DNA from: Ailanthus altissimus
Lineage: Eukaryota; Streptophyta; Magnoliopsida; Sapindales; Simaroubaceae
Reading direction: 5' to 3'
Length of the DNA: 64,000 nt
Assembly (NCBI GenBank): GCA_946807835.1
Contig: OX327712.1
Span: 14,402,001-14,466,000 of the forward strand
Shown here: in pieces, positions 1-10,509 of the stretch
How the letters are laid out: every line of letters begins with the position of its first letter
Numbering within the stretch: position 1 is the stretch's first letter
Translations under genes and position numbers: made by a program
Notes under the pieces: generated by a model
Database searches by the model: none
What the model saw: only the letters and a program-made list of their open reading frames with translations
Told to the model about the DNA's origin: nothing

Positions 1-99
1 ATATATACTTTAAACGCATCAATAAGTTCTATTATGATAAAACGATTAGTTATAATTAAAAATTCATTTATTTTTGTATTAATTAATAAAAATAAGTTT

Positions 100-887
100 T
101 GTGAGAATATTGATTAAAAATTATTGGAGTATGATTTGGAGATCAAGTTAAATGCGTAGGGTGCTCACGGATCGAAGACGGACGCGAAAGGAGGCGAAAA
201 ACGAAGAAGGGGACACCAAGCACTAGTGCTGCGGTGTTCAGGCGTTAACGCCGCGGTGCTCAAGTGTTAACGCCGCGGCGCCAATTCCAGTATCTGAGCG
301 CCGTGGCGCCAGAAGGTCAGCGCCGCAGTGTTCAGCAAAAGTGCGCCAATGCCGCGGCGTTGAAGAGCGTAACGCCGCAGCGTTGGAGACGGGAACAGTA
401 TCCCGAAATTAGGAAACTTCTTAATTTCGTCTCCCACTTGTTTCAGGATTCCCTAATACGACTCCCACACGTATAGGGTAAACCTAGGACGTTTCAAAGC
501 CTATATAAAGGCTATCAATTGGCTTGTAAACACATCTTTGTGATCAAGTAAGAGATCTTTGTGATCAACAACATCTTAGTGATAATCTTTGTGGTTCTTT
601 GTGAGAGAAAATCTCTAGAGGGTAAGAGAGAGTTTTCTTTGTGATCTTTCTTGTAATAGACATAATCTTTCTTGTAATATACATACTTTGTGGTTGCCTT
701 GTGATTCATAATAAGAGAAGAGTGTGATCTTAATCCACCGTGTACATAGGCAAGTTTCCGAACCACGTAATTCTTTGTGTGTTCTTCTTCTACCCCTTTC
801 TCTTTCTTTATTTCTTAATAACTTGTTCTGTATTATTATATTGCTTGGGTGAATTGTTTAGCTTGTTTGTGTGCTTCCGCTTCAACA
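100..887 (+). repeat. 5' LTR of copia-1
   Basis: Direct repeat of 4972-5711, starting TGTGAGAATATTG and ending TTCAACA. It holds a GC-rich repeat cluster at about 222-385, a TATA box (CTATATAAAG, 501-510) and, after the TATA box, many copies of the phrase TCTTTGTG (about 533-776). The U3-R-U5 layout is therefore readable. It is 48 bp longer than the 3' LTR, largely because of an extra GC-rich unit near 360-380. Confidence 0.93.
225..385 (+). promoter_or_regulatory. GC-rich near-palindrome cluster in LTR U3
   Basis: At least six versions of the core CGCCGCGGYGC lie here (about 249, 270, 298, 320, 350 and 371), in a window otherwise rich in A and T. They sit between a purine-rich box with GACGCGAAAGGAGG (about 181-195) and the TATA box at 501. 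The same order recurs in four other LTRs of the window. A role as enhancer or methylation target is inference. Confidence 0.6.
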
Positions 888-890
888 AAC

Positions 891-902
891 TGGTATCAGA
901 GC
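891..902 (+). other. Primer binding site, initiator-Met tRNA (copia-1)
   Basis: TGGTATCAGAGC lies three bases after the 5' LTR. This is the standard plant copia primer site, complementary to the 3' end of initiator methionine tRNA. Confidence 0.95.
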
Positions 903-919
903 TTTTGTTCTAAGCAGAC

Positions 920-3900
920 ATGGTCACACCCAAGTATAAGGTAGAGAAATTCAACGGTACGAATGACTTCAATCTGTGGAAGATGAAGGTTAAGGCGTTG
1001 TTGGTGAGCCAAAGGCTTGGTTCGGCATTAAAGGAGACTGCAGCTCCATCTAGTGATGAAGAGAAGACGTCAGAGTCATCTAAAGCAAAAGCATAAAGAA
1101 TGGACATTCAAGAAAGAGCTCATAGCACAATCGTTCTGTCATTGAGTGATGAAGTACTAAGGGAAGTAGCAGGTGAGACGACGGCAATAGATCTTTGGAA
1201 GAAGCTTGACTCTCTTTATATGAAGAAATCGTTGGCCAACAGACTACATATAAAGAAGAAGCTGTATCAACTGTCCATGTCAGAGGGGACGCCGATGAAA
1301 GATCATATAGATGCCTTCAATAAGATAATCCTTGATCTTGAGTCTATCAACATCAAGATAGAAGATGAAGATAGAGCAATTATCCTGTTGAGTTCACTCC
1401 CCAAGACCTATGAGAGTTTGGTTGATACGCTACTCTACGGCAGAGAGAGTTTAACAATAAGTGATGTGAAATCATCATTAAACTCAAAGTTATTAGGAAA
1501 GCAGGCTGAGGGCAATGCAGAAAGTCTATCTGTAAGAGAAAGGCCTTCATATAGAGATGGGAAGAAAAAAGGCTCAAGGTCGAAGTCTAGGACTCATAGG
1601 AAGTGCTATTGCTGCAAAAAAGAGGGGCACTTCATAAAAGACTGTCCTGAGAAGAAGGCACAGGATAAGAAGAAAGCGGATGCTGCACTTGCCTATGATG
1701 ATAGCTATGACAGCGCAGAGACACACGTCGCTATTGATGGTAAGAACTCTAACCAATGAGTTCTTGATTCTGGTTGTACTTTTCACATGTGCCCGCACAA
1801 GTCCTAGTTTACAAATTTCTAGCCCATTAGTGGTGGTAAGGTCTTAATAGGTAATGACATTGCATGTCAGATGATGAGAATTGGTAGTGTTAAACTTAGG
1901 CTACATGATGGGCAAGTGAGAGAGTTGACAGATGTTAGGTATGTTCCTGACTTGAAGAGAAACTTGATCTCACTAGGGACTTTAGACCAGAATGGGTGTT
2001 CCATCAAGATCGACGGAGAGATTTTAAGAGTTTTAAGAGGTTCTATGGTAGTGATGAGAGGAGAGAAGCACAAAGGTGTTTATGTGCTTAAAGGTGAAGT
2101 CGTGAATGGTTCTGCACTATTCTCTGTAGATGATTAGAGTATGCAAACCAAGTTGTGGCATCTTAGACTGGCACACCTAGGCAAGGGAAACCTAAAAGAG
2201 TTATATAGCCAAAAGGCGTTTGGAGAGGATAAGTTCCAGCCCTTAGAGTTTTGTGAGCATTGTGTGTTAAGGAAAGCACATAGAGTAAGGTTCAGTACCG
2301 GCGAACACAAGACTAAGGGGACTCTTGACTACATACACTCGGATCTTTGGGAACCAGCTCAGACAGCTATTCGTGGTGGTGCCAGGTATTTTCTCAGCTT
2401 GATTAATGACTATTCGAGGAAGCTGTGGGTCTATGTGTTGAAGAGCAAGGATCAAGCCTTTGAAGTATTCAAGACTTGAAAGGTTCTTGTTAAAAATCAG
2501 ACTGGCAAAAGGGTAAAGAGGCTTAGGACTGACAATGGCCTCGAGTTTTACAACAGAGAGTTTGATGGGTTTTGTGCCATGCATGGGATTGCAAGGCATA
2601 GAACAGTAAGATCAACACCGCAGCAGAATGGGGTAGCTGAGAGGATGAACATGACCCTACTTGAAAGGGTTAGATGCATGTTTACCAATGCGAAGATGTC
2701 CAAGACATTCTGGGGAGAAGCTCTAGTGACTGCTGCTTACTTGATTAACAGAAGTCCCTCCTCAGTAATTGACTTTAAGACGCCAGAAGAGAAATGGTCT
2801 GGTAATCCTACGAAGTATGACCATCTTAGAATATTTGGTTGCCCTGCCTTTGTACATGTTAAGGAGGGGAAGTTGGAACCTAGAGCTATCAAAGAGGTAT
2901 TCATAGGATATCCCGAATGAGTAAAAAGATATAAGGTGTAATGTAAAGACTTAACACCACCAAGGAGTATCATAAGCCGTGACATAACGTTTGATGGGAT
3001 GACGATGTTGAAAACCTCCCAAGAAGATGAGAAGGAAAAATATGTGCCCAAGGAAGACTCAGCACCCGAGTCAATAGAAGTTGAAGCAGAGCCTGAACAT
3101 GGATCTGATATACTCCCAGATCAACACTTCAACGAGGAGATCCTTGAAGATGAACCAAGAACACCGGTGAGTTCCTCCAAGTCCACCCAAAGAAAGACTA
3201 GAACTCCTGAGTTAGAATTTAAAGAGTACCAGCTTGCTAGAGACAGGCTAAGAAGAACGATTAACCCACCATTCAGGTATACACAAGCAGACTTAGTTGC
3301 TCATGCTTTTAATTCTGCTTACACTCTTGAGTATGATGAGCCTAGGACATATGATGAGGCTATGAAGAGTGAAAACAAGAAAGAATGGCAGCAGGCCATG
3401 GAAGAAGAAATTAGTTCTCTTAGGAAGAACAATACCTGAAAGTTGGTGGAGAGACCTTAAAAGAAGCTAGTTGGGTGCAAGTGGGTGTATAAGGTGAAGG
3501 AGGGAATACCGGGGATTGAGCCTACGAGATTTAAGGCTAGGTTAGTAGGACAAGGTTTTACTCAGAGAGAGGGAATCGATTTTTATGAGATATTCTCTCC
3601 AGTTGTCAAGCACACATCTATTAGGATTTCGTTAGCCATGTGTGCAAACCTTGATTTACATCTAGAGCAGATGGATGTAAAGACAGCTTTTCTACATGGA
3701 GAGCTTGAAGAAATAATATACATGGCACAGCCGCAAGGGTTCGAGGAGCCCGGTAAAGAAGATCATGCTTGTTTGCTAAAGAAGTCATTATACGGGTTAA
3801 AGCAATCACCTAGACAGTGGTATAGGAGATTTAATGAGTTTATGATGGCTTGTGGCTTTAGTAGGAGCAAGTATGATGGATGTGTGTACTTCAAGAACAT

Positions 3901-4901
3901 AAGTTGTGGGATAATGTATTTTCTTCTATACGTCGATGATATATTAATCGCATGCAAGAATGTGGAAGAAATACAGAAGCTCAAGAAGCAGTTAAGTGGC
4001 GAGTTTGAAATGAAGGATTTAGGAGCAGCGAAGAGACTTTTGGGTATGGAAATTGTGAGGGAAAGAAGAGATGTTATCTTCTTGTCCCAACAGCGATATA
4101 TAGTCAAAATTCTGGAGAAGTTTGGTATGTTAAACGCGAAGGCTGTCTCTACTCCTTTGGCCATGTATTTCAGACTGTCAGCAGCACAGTCGCCAACACC
4201 CGAAGAAGAGAAACTGTAGATGAGCAAAGTACCGTATGCAAGCGCTGTGGGGAGCATCATGTATGCAATGGTTTGCACAAAACCAGATATAGCAGGCTGT
4301 GAGTGTGGTGAGTAGATACATGGCGAATCCGGATAAAGATTATTGGCTTGCAGTAAAGTGGATTCTGAGATATCTCAAGGGAACGTCAAATCACGGGTTG
4401 ATGTATAAAAGGGATGAGGACAGCAATAAAATGGTAAGAGGGTACGTAAACTCAGATTATACAGGTGATCTTGACAAGAGAATATCATTGACGGGCTATG
4501 TATTCACAGTGTTTGGGTGTAGTGTATATTGGAGATCAATTCTACAACATGTGGTTGCACTTTCTACCACAGAGGCAGAGTACATAGCTGTTGGTGAAGC
4601 TATAAAGGAGGCCGTGTGGTTAAAAGGCATATACGCAGAGATATTAACTCGTAAAGATGTGAACACTGGTGAATATTGTGACAGCCAGAGTGCCATACAC
4701 CTAAGCAAGCATCAAGTGTTCCATGAAAGATCGAAATATATTGATGTGAGGCTCCATTACATTCGTGAGATTGTCCAAAGTGGTGAAGTTAGTCTGACAA
4801 AGATAGTGTCATCTAAAAACCTTGCTGATATGTTGACTAAGCCATTGACCTCGGTTAAGTTCGTACTATGCAAGGACTTAACTGGAGTCACTACTTTGTG
4901 A
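920..4901 (+). pseudogene. Ty1/copia gag-pol polyprotein, multiply broken (copia-1)
   Basis: One frame runs from ATG 920 with stops at 1094, 1757, 1805, 2135, 2477, 2918, about 2939, 3437, about 3458 and 4217, then a frameshift near 4290 moves it to the frame that ends at 4901. Visible domains: UBN2-type gag; CCHC zinc knuckle (1604-1645, CYCC...GHFIKDC); aspartic protease (VLDSGCTFHM, about 1760); GAG-pre-integrase zinc site (WHLRLAH and CEHC, 2156-2270); integrase core with HSDLW, RTDNG and NGVAER (about 2335-2650); reverse transcriptase with QMDVKTAFLHGEL and LLYVDDIL (3665-3950); RNase H with STTEAEY (4562-4585). Several stops (1757, 1805, 2477, 3437) fall where the family normally has Trp, as expected from TGG to TGA or TAG decay. 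It cannot make a functional polyprotein. Confidence 0.95.
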
Positions 4902-4959
4902 GGGTGACTGAAGATGCGAAAATGAGAGATCGAGTTACTTTTGTGAATGATTTTGAATC

Positions 4960-4969
4960 AAGGAGGGAA
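4960..4969 (+). other. Polypurine tract (copia-1)
   Basis: AAGGAGGGAA ends two bases before the 3' LTR, where plus-strand priming would occur. Confidence 0.85.
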
Positions 4970-4971
4970 TT

Positions 4972-5711
4972 TATGAGAATATTGATTAAAAATCATTGGA
5001 ATGTGATTTGGAGATCAAGCCAAGTGCGTAGGGTGCGCACGGATTTTAGACGGACGCGAAAGAAGGCGAAAAATGAAGAAGAGGGCATCAGGCGCCAGCG
5101 CCGCGGCGCTCAGGCATTAACGCCACAGCGCCAATTCTAGTATCTGAGCCCCACGGCGCCAGAAGATCAACGCCGCAGCGCTCAGCAAAAGCGCGCCAAC
5201 GTCGCGGCGTTGGAGACGGGAACAGTATCCCGAAATTAGGAAACTTCTTAATTTCGTCTCCCACTTGTTTCAGAATTCCCTAATACGACTCCCACACGTA
5301 TAGGGTAAATCTAGGACGTCCCAAAGCCTATATAAAAGCTATCAATTGGCTTGTAAATACATCTTTGTGATCAAGTAAGAGATCTTTGTGATCTTAGTGA
5401 GATCTTTGTGATCAACAACATCTTAGTGATAATTTTTGCGGTTCTTTGTGAGAGAAAATCCCTAGAGGGTAAGAGAGTTTTTTTTGTGATCTTTCTTGTA
5501 ATAGGCATACTTTGTGGTTGCCTTGTGATTTATAATAAGAGAAAAGTGTGATCTTGATCCGCCGTGGACGTAGGCAAGTTGTCGAATCACGTAATTCTTT
5601 ATGTGTTCTTCTTCTACCCCTTTCTCTTTCTTTATTTCTTAATAACTTGTTCTGCATTATTATATTACTTAGGTGAATTGTTTAACTTGTTTGTGTGCTT
5701 TCGCTTCAACA
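4972..5711 (+). repeat. 3' LTR of copia-1
   Basis: Direct repeat of 100-887. The first dinucleotide has decayed from TG to TA; it ends in CA followed by the target duplication AGTTT. It contains the perfect 14-bp palindrome AGCGCCGCGGCGCT (5097-5110), further GC units to about 5212, and a TATA box near 5328-5338. Confidence 0.93.
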
Positions 5712-5739
5712 AGTTTTGTTGTAAAATAATACTAATAAT

Positions 5740-5945
5740 AAATGTGTAATAATGAGACTTCGGACTAAGCAGGCATAATAGTGCTGCCACATGGTGTCCG
5801 AAAACATTTTTGTACTACCTTTGATTAATTTTCTACTTATGATTATTTTAAGAAACTAAATCTATGTATGTATCTTTCTTCTCATTTGAAATTTCTTGTC
5901 ATACATCTATGGCCGCTAAATTACCGAATCAAGTTTAGAATCAAA
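5740..5945 (+). repeat. Dispersed block also present at 15230-15430 (copy 1)
   Basis: It shares AGCAGGCATAAT, then GTGCTGCC/GCTGCC, ATGGTG, and a stretch reading CTTCTCATYTGAAA...CTTGTCATA with 15230-15430 in the same orientation. Copy 2 is about 570 bp upstream of the phytocyanin start codon, so this copy may be upstream sequence of a duplicated gene split by copia-1. The rest of 5717-6010 shows no gene. Confidence 0.65.
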
Positions 5946-6010
5946 TGGACAATGAAATATTTGTTTGAGTGATAAAAACTTATTCAAAGTTCGTCATGTG
6001 ATTATATAAG

Positions 6011-6997
6011 TGTTGTGAATATCAAGTCATGATCTTCAATTTGACATCCTTATGGCATTAATTAAGCTACGGTTTTGATATTTCTTTTATTCCATACGCA
6101 ACGGAAAATCATAACTTACACCATAAGTACGAACATATAAAATCAACACACTAATAAAGATAAAGAAAATAACTAATCAACAAGACACAAGATATACGTG
6201 ATTCAACCCAAAATTGCCTACGTCCACAGAGGATCTATGATCCAGCTACTTATTATTGATATAGATCACTAAGTATCTTCTTACATCATCAATGATCCCA
6301 CAAGACCCCTTAGTATCTCTTATAGAGACCTCTAAGTATCTACCTTTGATCACCATGACTCCCTAAGACCTCTTAGTATCTCCTTATAAGAGATTTTTAC
6401 AAGGAATACAAGAATAACCCGAGCATTTAAGCCAAAAGGATCTATGGTGTTTTTTTTGTTCACTTAAGAATCAAAAGAAAATACTCCCCAAATGTTACAC
6501 CCTAGTGAACCATGCACTTAGTGCCTATCTAGCTCATCTATTTTCTCTTATAGTTATATCTTGAAACCTTAGATGCTTGATCTGAATCTTGTGTTTAAAA
6601 GGGTTTATATAGTGAATATTTCGTACCTACTAATCTTATTCCTTGTTGGAGTAAAAATTCACTTGTTTTGAAAATTCAAAACTTTCTGTCCGGATCAAAA
6701 ATGGACTTCCTGTCGTGTTTGGCGCCGCAGCGCTCATCTTTAGGAGCCGCAACGTCGCTATGGATATCACGTCGCTCAGCCATAGGTGCCGCAACGCTCA
6801 GCCCTAGTGGCGCCTATGCTCGTTTTCTTTACTTCTTTTGCGTCTTCGAGTCACGTTTTTCTTCCTTCTTTATGTTCCACATGTCCTAAACTTCTTCATA
6901 TATATCCCACATGTTTTAAATATTTTATAACTCTCCACTTTAATATTCATCTCAATTCTTATTCATCCAAAATTATTGAATCACCAATTTTTCAACA
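6011..6997 (-). mobile_element. Lone LTR, minus strand, copia-type
   Basis: TG (6011) to CA (6997), read on the minus strand as starting TGTTGAAAAATTGG. The minus-strand sequence matches the plus-strand LTR at 62423-63266 and the truncated LTR at 56957-57620, including the phrase around TTGCCTACGTCCACGG. On the minus strand the order is purine box (about 6830-6860), GC repeats (6719-6815), TATA (about 6605-6611). No PBS or PPT lies beside it, so a solo LTR is likely, but I found no clean 5-bp duplication. Confidence 0.75.
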
Positions 6998-7254
6998 ACA
7001 TAAAAATTTATTTCAACCTATCATATCAATTTTGCAGAATGTATAGAACTTTCCAAGATAATTCAAATATCTGATCATATTGAATTCCCACTTTATATAT
7101 TCTTTTTTATAATTTAAGTTTCTCACATCTCACCTCGTACCTATAAATAAATTAATTAACTTTTTTTTTTCTAAAATTAGTTTGGGAATAAACGATCCCT
7201 TAACCTTTTACTTGTATTACAAGAGGTCAAATAAGCTTTTACATTGCTTTGATC

Positions 7255-7655
7255 TCTCCGGTTTGTTGGGTATAATCAAATTCGGATGGTTCGTTCAAAA
7301 GTAAAAGCAAACTCGACAGTTATTATTATAGGGGATAATTTCACGAGATCCGTTTTAGGAGATTTTGTCGCTCCTTTGGGAGAGAACAACTATTACGATA
7401 TCTTTGATTCTTAAATTGTTGAACAACATTATTATGATCATGGTATTAAGAGTGACTTCATGCTTGTTAATTTTGCATTTGATTAATAACCGGCACACTC
7501 CTCCTTGATCTCTTTTACAGCAATGGAATAATTATTTAACCTTTCAAGGATTTAATGGTGGCTCATTTCACTCATGCTTTTAGAGTGGGTTATGATGCCG
7601 CGGATGCCTTAAGTAATTGGGACATTCCCCACCTAAAACCTAAATAAAAAATTTA
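7255..7655 (+). pseudogene. LINE-type RNase H (RVT_3) remnant
   Basis: Broken frames read like the RNase H domain at the end of plant LINE polyproteins: a segment with TRSVLGDFVAPLGENN (about 7335-7395) and a closing segment HFTHAFRVGYDAADALSNW (about 7564-7620), matching the family pattern of His, then Arg-x-Gly-x-x, then AADAL. Frameshifts and stops separate the pieces. It could instead come from a host RNase H-like gene. The 6998-7255 stretch before it shows nothing recognisable. Confidence 0.5.
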
Positions 7656-7673
7656 TTTTGACCAAAGTCAAAG

Positions 7674-7964
7674 CTCTTAATATATATTAACCAAATTCTA
7701 AATTTCCTTACCATTTTACTGTTACCCTCAAAAAAACAAAATTTTCTCTCAAAACACTCTCCTCACTATCTCGGCCACCTATCACATTTTGTCCCTAAAT
7801 TCCTCATAATTCGTAAAACCTCTTAATATATATTAACCAAATTCCAAATTTCCTTACCATTTTACTGTTACCCTCCAAAAAAAAACAAAATTTTCTCTCA
7901 AAACACTCTCCTCACTATCTCGGCCACCTATCACATTTTGTCCCTAAATTCCTCATAATTCGTA
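7674..7964 (+). repeat. 146-bp tandem duplication, two copies
   Basis: 7674-7819 and 7820-7964 are nearly identical, both starting CTCTTAATATATATTAACC and ending CATAATTCGTA. They differ by about one substitution (CTAAA/CCAAA) and the length of an A run, so the duplication is recent. No coding capacity. Confidence 0.95.
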
Positions 7965-8229
7965 GATCGATTGCAAACTTAGTATATTTTAAAGATTTAA
8001 ATTAAAATAATTAAATATAGAGTTGAAAAAAATTAAAAATAGGTGAAAATTAGTGAATTTTTATTTTAAATTTAGTTTATTGTATTTTTGAGATATTTTT
8101 ATTTAATTATTAAAAATGTATATATATATATATATATGTAGTGTTAATAATATAGAAAATAGATTGAAAATGTGTGTAAGAGATCAAAAATGTAAATAAA
8201 AAAAAAAAAGAAGACAAAAAATAGCAGAT

Positions 8230-8465
8230 TCCGACCTTTTTCTGTGAGACACATGCCAACACCTATCTCACATGCCAAAACTATGCCCCACCCACACGGC
8301 GCATGGGTTCACGCGCTAACGGTGGCTACAGCGTGGGGCACGGGGCATAGTGTGGGGCACGCAGCACAGCATGCCATAAGGCACACACTGTGCCGCACGT
8401 ATCCCATGGTGTGGTGCGTGCCCCACCGCCTCTGCCATGTGGTGCCACAACAAGGCACCACGTGA
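8230..8465 (+). repeat. GC-rich block with long stem-loop
   Basis: An island rich in GTGGGGCAC and TGCC phrases. Arms 8352-8368 and 8410-8426 are inverted repeats of 17 bp with one mismatch, and the loop contains a second short hairpin (GGCACA...TGTGCC, about 8380-8394). An open frame of 73 codons (8244-8465) is compositional and matches nothing I know. It lies just left of the Mutator-like region and might mark its edge. 7965-8230 and 8466-8690 are AT-rich without genes. Confidence 0.6.
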
Positions 8466-8689
8466 CAAATTTTTAAAAAAATTTAATTAATTTAAAAGTA
8501 TAATAAATTTATTTATTAATAATTATTTAATTTAATGTGTTTAATTTATAATTTTAAATTATTTGTCATTATTATATATATTATTTTTTAGTTGTAATAT
8601 TACGTTTTTATCGAATTATATAATAATTGGTTATTTATTAATATAATTTTTTTGAATACTATATACTAATAATTTTTTAACTTAATTTT

Positions 8690-10110
8690 TTTTAGGAAGG
8701 AAAATGTTTTAAAAGACTACGTAATTGTCGAAAATAAATTCTACCAATCGACCGTACATAGTTATTCGAAGTTATGAGTTATGCAAAATATAAAAGACAA
8801 ATTGACTTCGAGCCAGGTCAAAATATTTAGAACCACATATTTTGGTGATTTTTTTTATGTATCAGATATTTCATTCTCAAGTATTTTAGCACATGAGATT
8901 TTATTAAGATGCGTACATACCAAAAATTTATCTGAAGAATTATGATTCTATATAGACAAAAAAAGTATTAGATTCTTCCGTCTAGAATTTTATTTGATTA
9001 CTGGTTTGAGAACGGGGGATTGGCCTGTAGTAAGTGAGTTAGGTGATAGACTATAGCACAATACTTTTCGGATAGAAGTGAGTTAACTTACAAGGATTTG
9101 AATCTATGGTTCAAGAGCATTACATTTGACGATGATATAGATGCAGTAAAAATATGTCTGTTTTTTGTATTTCATAAATTGTTAATGTCACGTGATCGAA
9201 ATAGAGTCGTACAATATTTTGTATTTCACCTCATAGATATTATCTAATAGTATCGAAACTTATACATATTCTTTGTTTTGTAGTATATAAATAAGTACTT
9301 AAATATTTTGCTTTTGCGCCAAAGGATTTCTAACATATATTCACAGAATTGCACAATTATAGATGCATATTTTTACGTGAGCTATTTTTTACCCATTTAT
9401 TTTGTATATAACATTATCATACTATTGTATATATTAACTATTAAGGAGTTTAACATCGTATATATTGTCTTTAGGAGTATTCAACAAATGTGGCAAACGT
9501 CCTTCACTATCGATCTTTCAGATGATGACCAATGGCTGAACCCGTTGTTGACTTATGCACTCGAAACAAATATCGAGTTACTTGGTGCTAAACCGTGGGC
9601 ATTGGTCAATAAGATACTTTTAAGAACAGTAATAACTTTTATTGTACATATAACAACATTAAATTTAAAATAATACAATAATAATTTTTGTAGGTATATA
9701 TCCCTTTGAATATCAATTAAGAATATTGGTTTGTAGTAGAGCTCGACTTTGTTCGAATGGCAATTGTTCTTTATGATTCCAGCGTGATCGACTAGTGCGA
9801 CAAGACCATCATGAAATTTTGGAGCATCTGCGTGTTGCAATGCCTTTGTACCTTTAAAAATGTAGATTTTATAGTTTGAGAGGCATACAATGCCCAAATT
9901 TAATATCTTGGCCGGTGGTTCATTAGCTGGAGAATGTGTCGCAACAAGAGGTCGAGAACGGGGACTGTGGCGCCTTCGTCTGTATATATATTAAGTATAT
10001 TATATTAGATCGATCATTTGATTCCTTCTCTCAAATTGGTACCTTTTTATAGACAGAAGATGGCCGTTGATTTGTGGACTACTACAGGATTTGCTTCATA
10101 GATGTTTAAT
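8690..10110 (+). pseudogene. DUF1985 / Ulp1-like cysteine protease gene of a Mutator-like element, decayed
   Basis: Two recognisable parts lie in order. Near 8900-9230 a frame reads like DUF1985 (residues around SIRFFRLEFYLITGLRTG, then RDRNRVVQYFVFHLID). Near 9693-10000 is a C48 (Ulp1/SUMO-protease-like) domain: an exon that opens after a TTTTTGTAG acceptor with VYIPLNIN, then EYWFVVELDF...LYDSS, and later NGDCGAFVC with the expected catalytic Cys codon at 9966-9968. The expected catalytic His before Trp is Tyr here (TAT, 9724-9726), and stops and frameshifts break the frame. Genes of this kind are known inside plant Mutator-like elements (Kaonashi group). It converges with the transposase at 10510-12700. 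Confidence 0.75.
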
Positions 10111-10509
10111 ATTATATTTTTTATATATGCATTTATGTCATATTATTTATTTTGATGTTTATGTATTATGTGGATGTGTGCGGAGATGAGATATAATTGG
10201 ATAAAAGTGTATTTTTTTCAATATGACAAGTTTAGGAACGTCCATATAATAGAGGAGATTCAACCACAATTTCGTTAAAATTGTCAACATCAATACTAAG
10301 GATAAGTGCATTAAGAAATAATTAAGTATGTAATAAAAAGTATAAGTGCATTACGAAATAAGTGCACAAAAGTTACAAAACTTAACACTCATACATAATC
10401 AAGCCTTAGGGTCCAGCTCGTTTCCACATTTTTCAGATCCTTTTGAAACAGAAAAAATAAATATTAGTCTTATATTATAGTGAAATTAAATATTAATAAT
10501 GGAGTTTTA

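Larger units (their letters stand above)
100..5711 (+). mobile_element. Complete Ty1/copia LTR retrotransposon (copia-1)
   Basis: The element has all landmarks in order: 5' LTR (100-887), PBS (891-902), gag-pol (920-4901), polypurine tract (4960-4969) and 3' LTR (4972-5711). It is bounded by the perfect 5-bp target duplication AGTTT (95-99 and 5712-5716). Integrase precedes reverse transcriptase, which defines the copia order. LTRs begin TG (TA in the 3' copy) and end CA. The two LTRs differ by several indels and many substitutions, and the reading frame is broken, so this is an old non-autonomous copy. A second member of the same lineage enters at the right edge of the window (gag at 63317). 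Confidence 0.95.

Noticed and set aside
264..476. Open frame of 70 codons in the copia-1 5' LTR
   Set aside because: It lies in U3 and is a by-product of the GC-rich repeats; it is not conserved in the 3' LTR.
8244..8465. 73-codon frame rich in His, Pro and Cys
   Set aside because: It follows from the GC-rich inverted repeats; no recognisable domain and no gene context.
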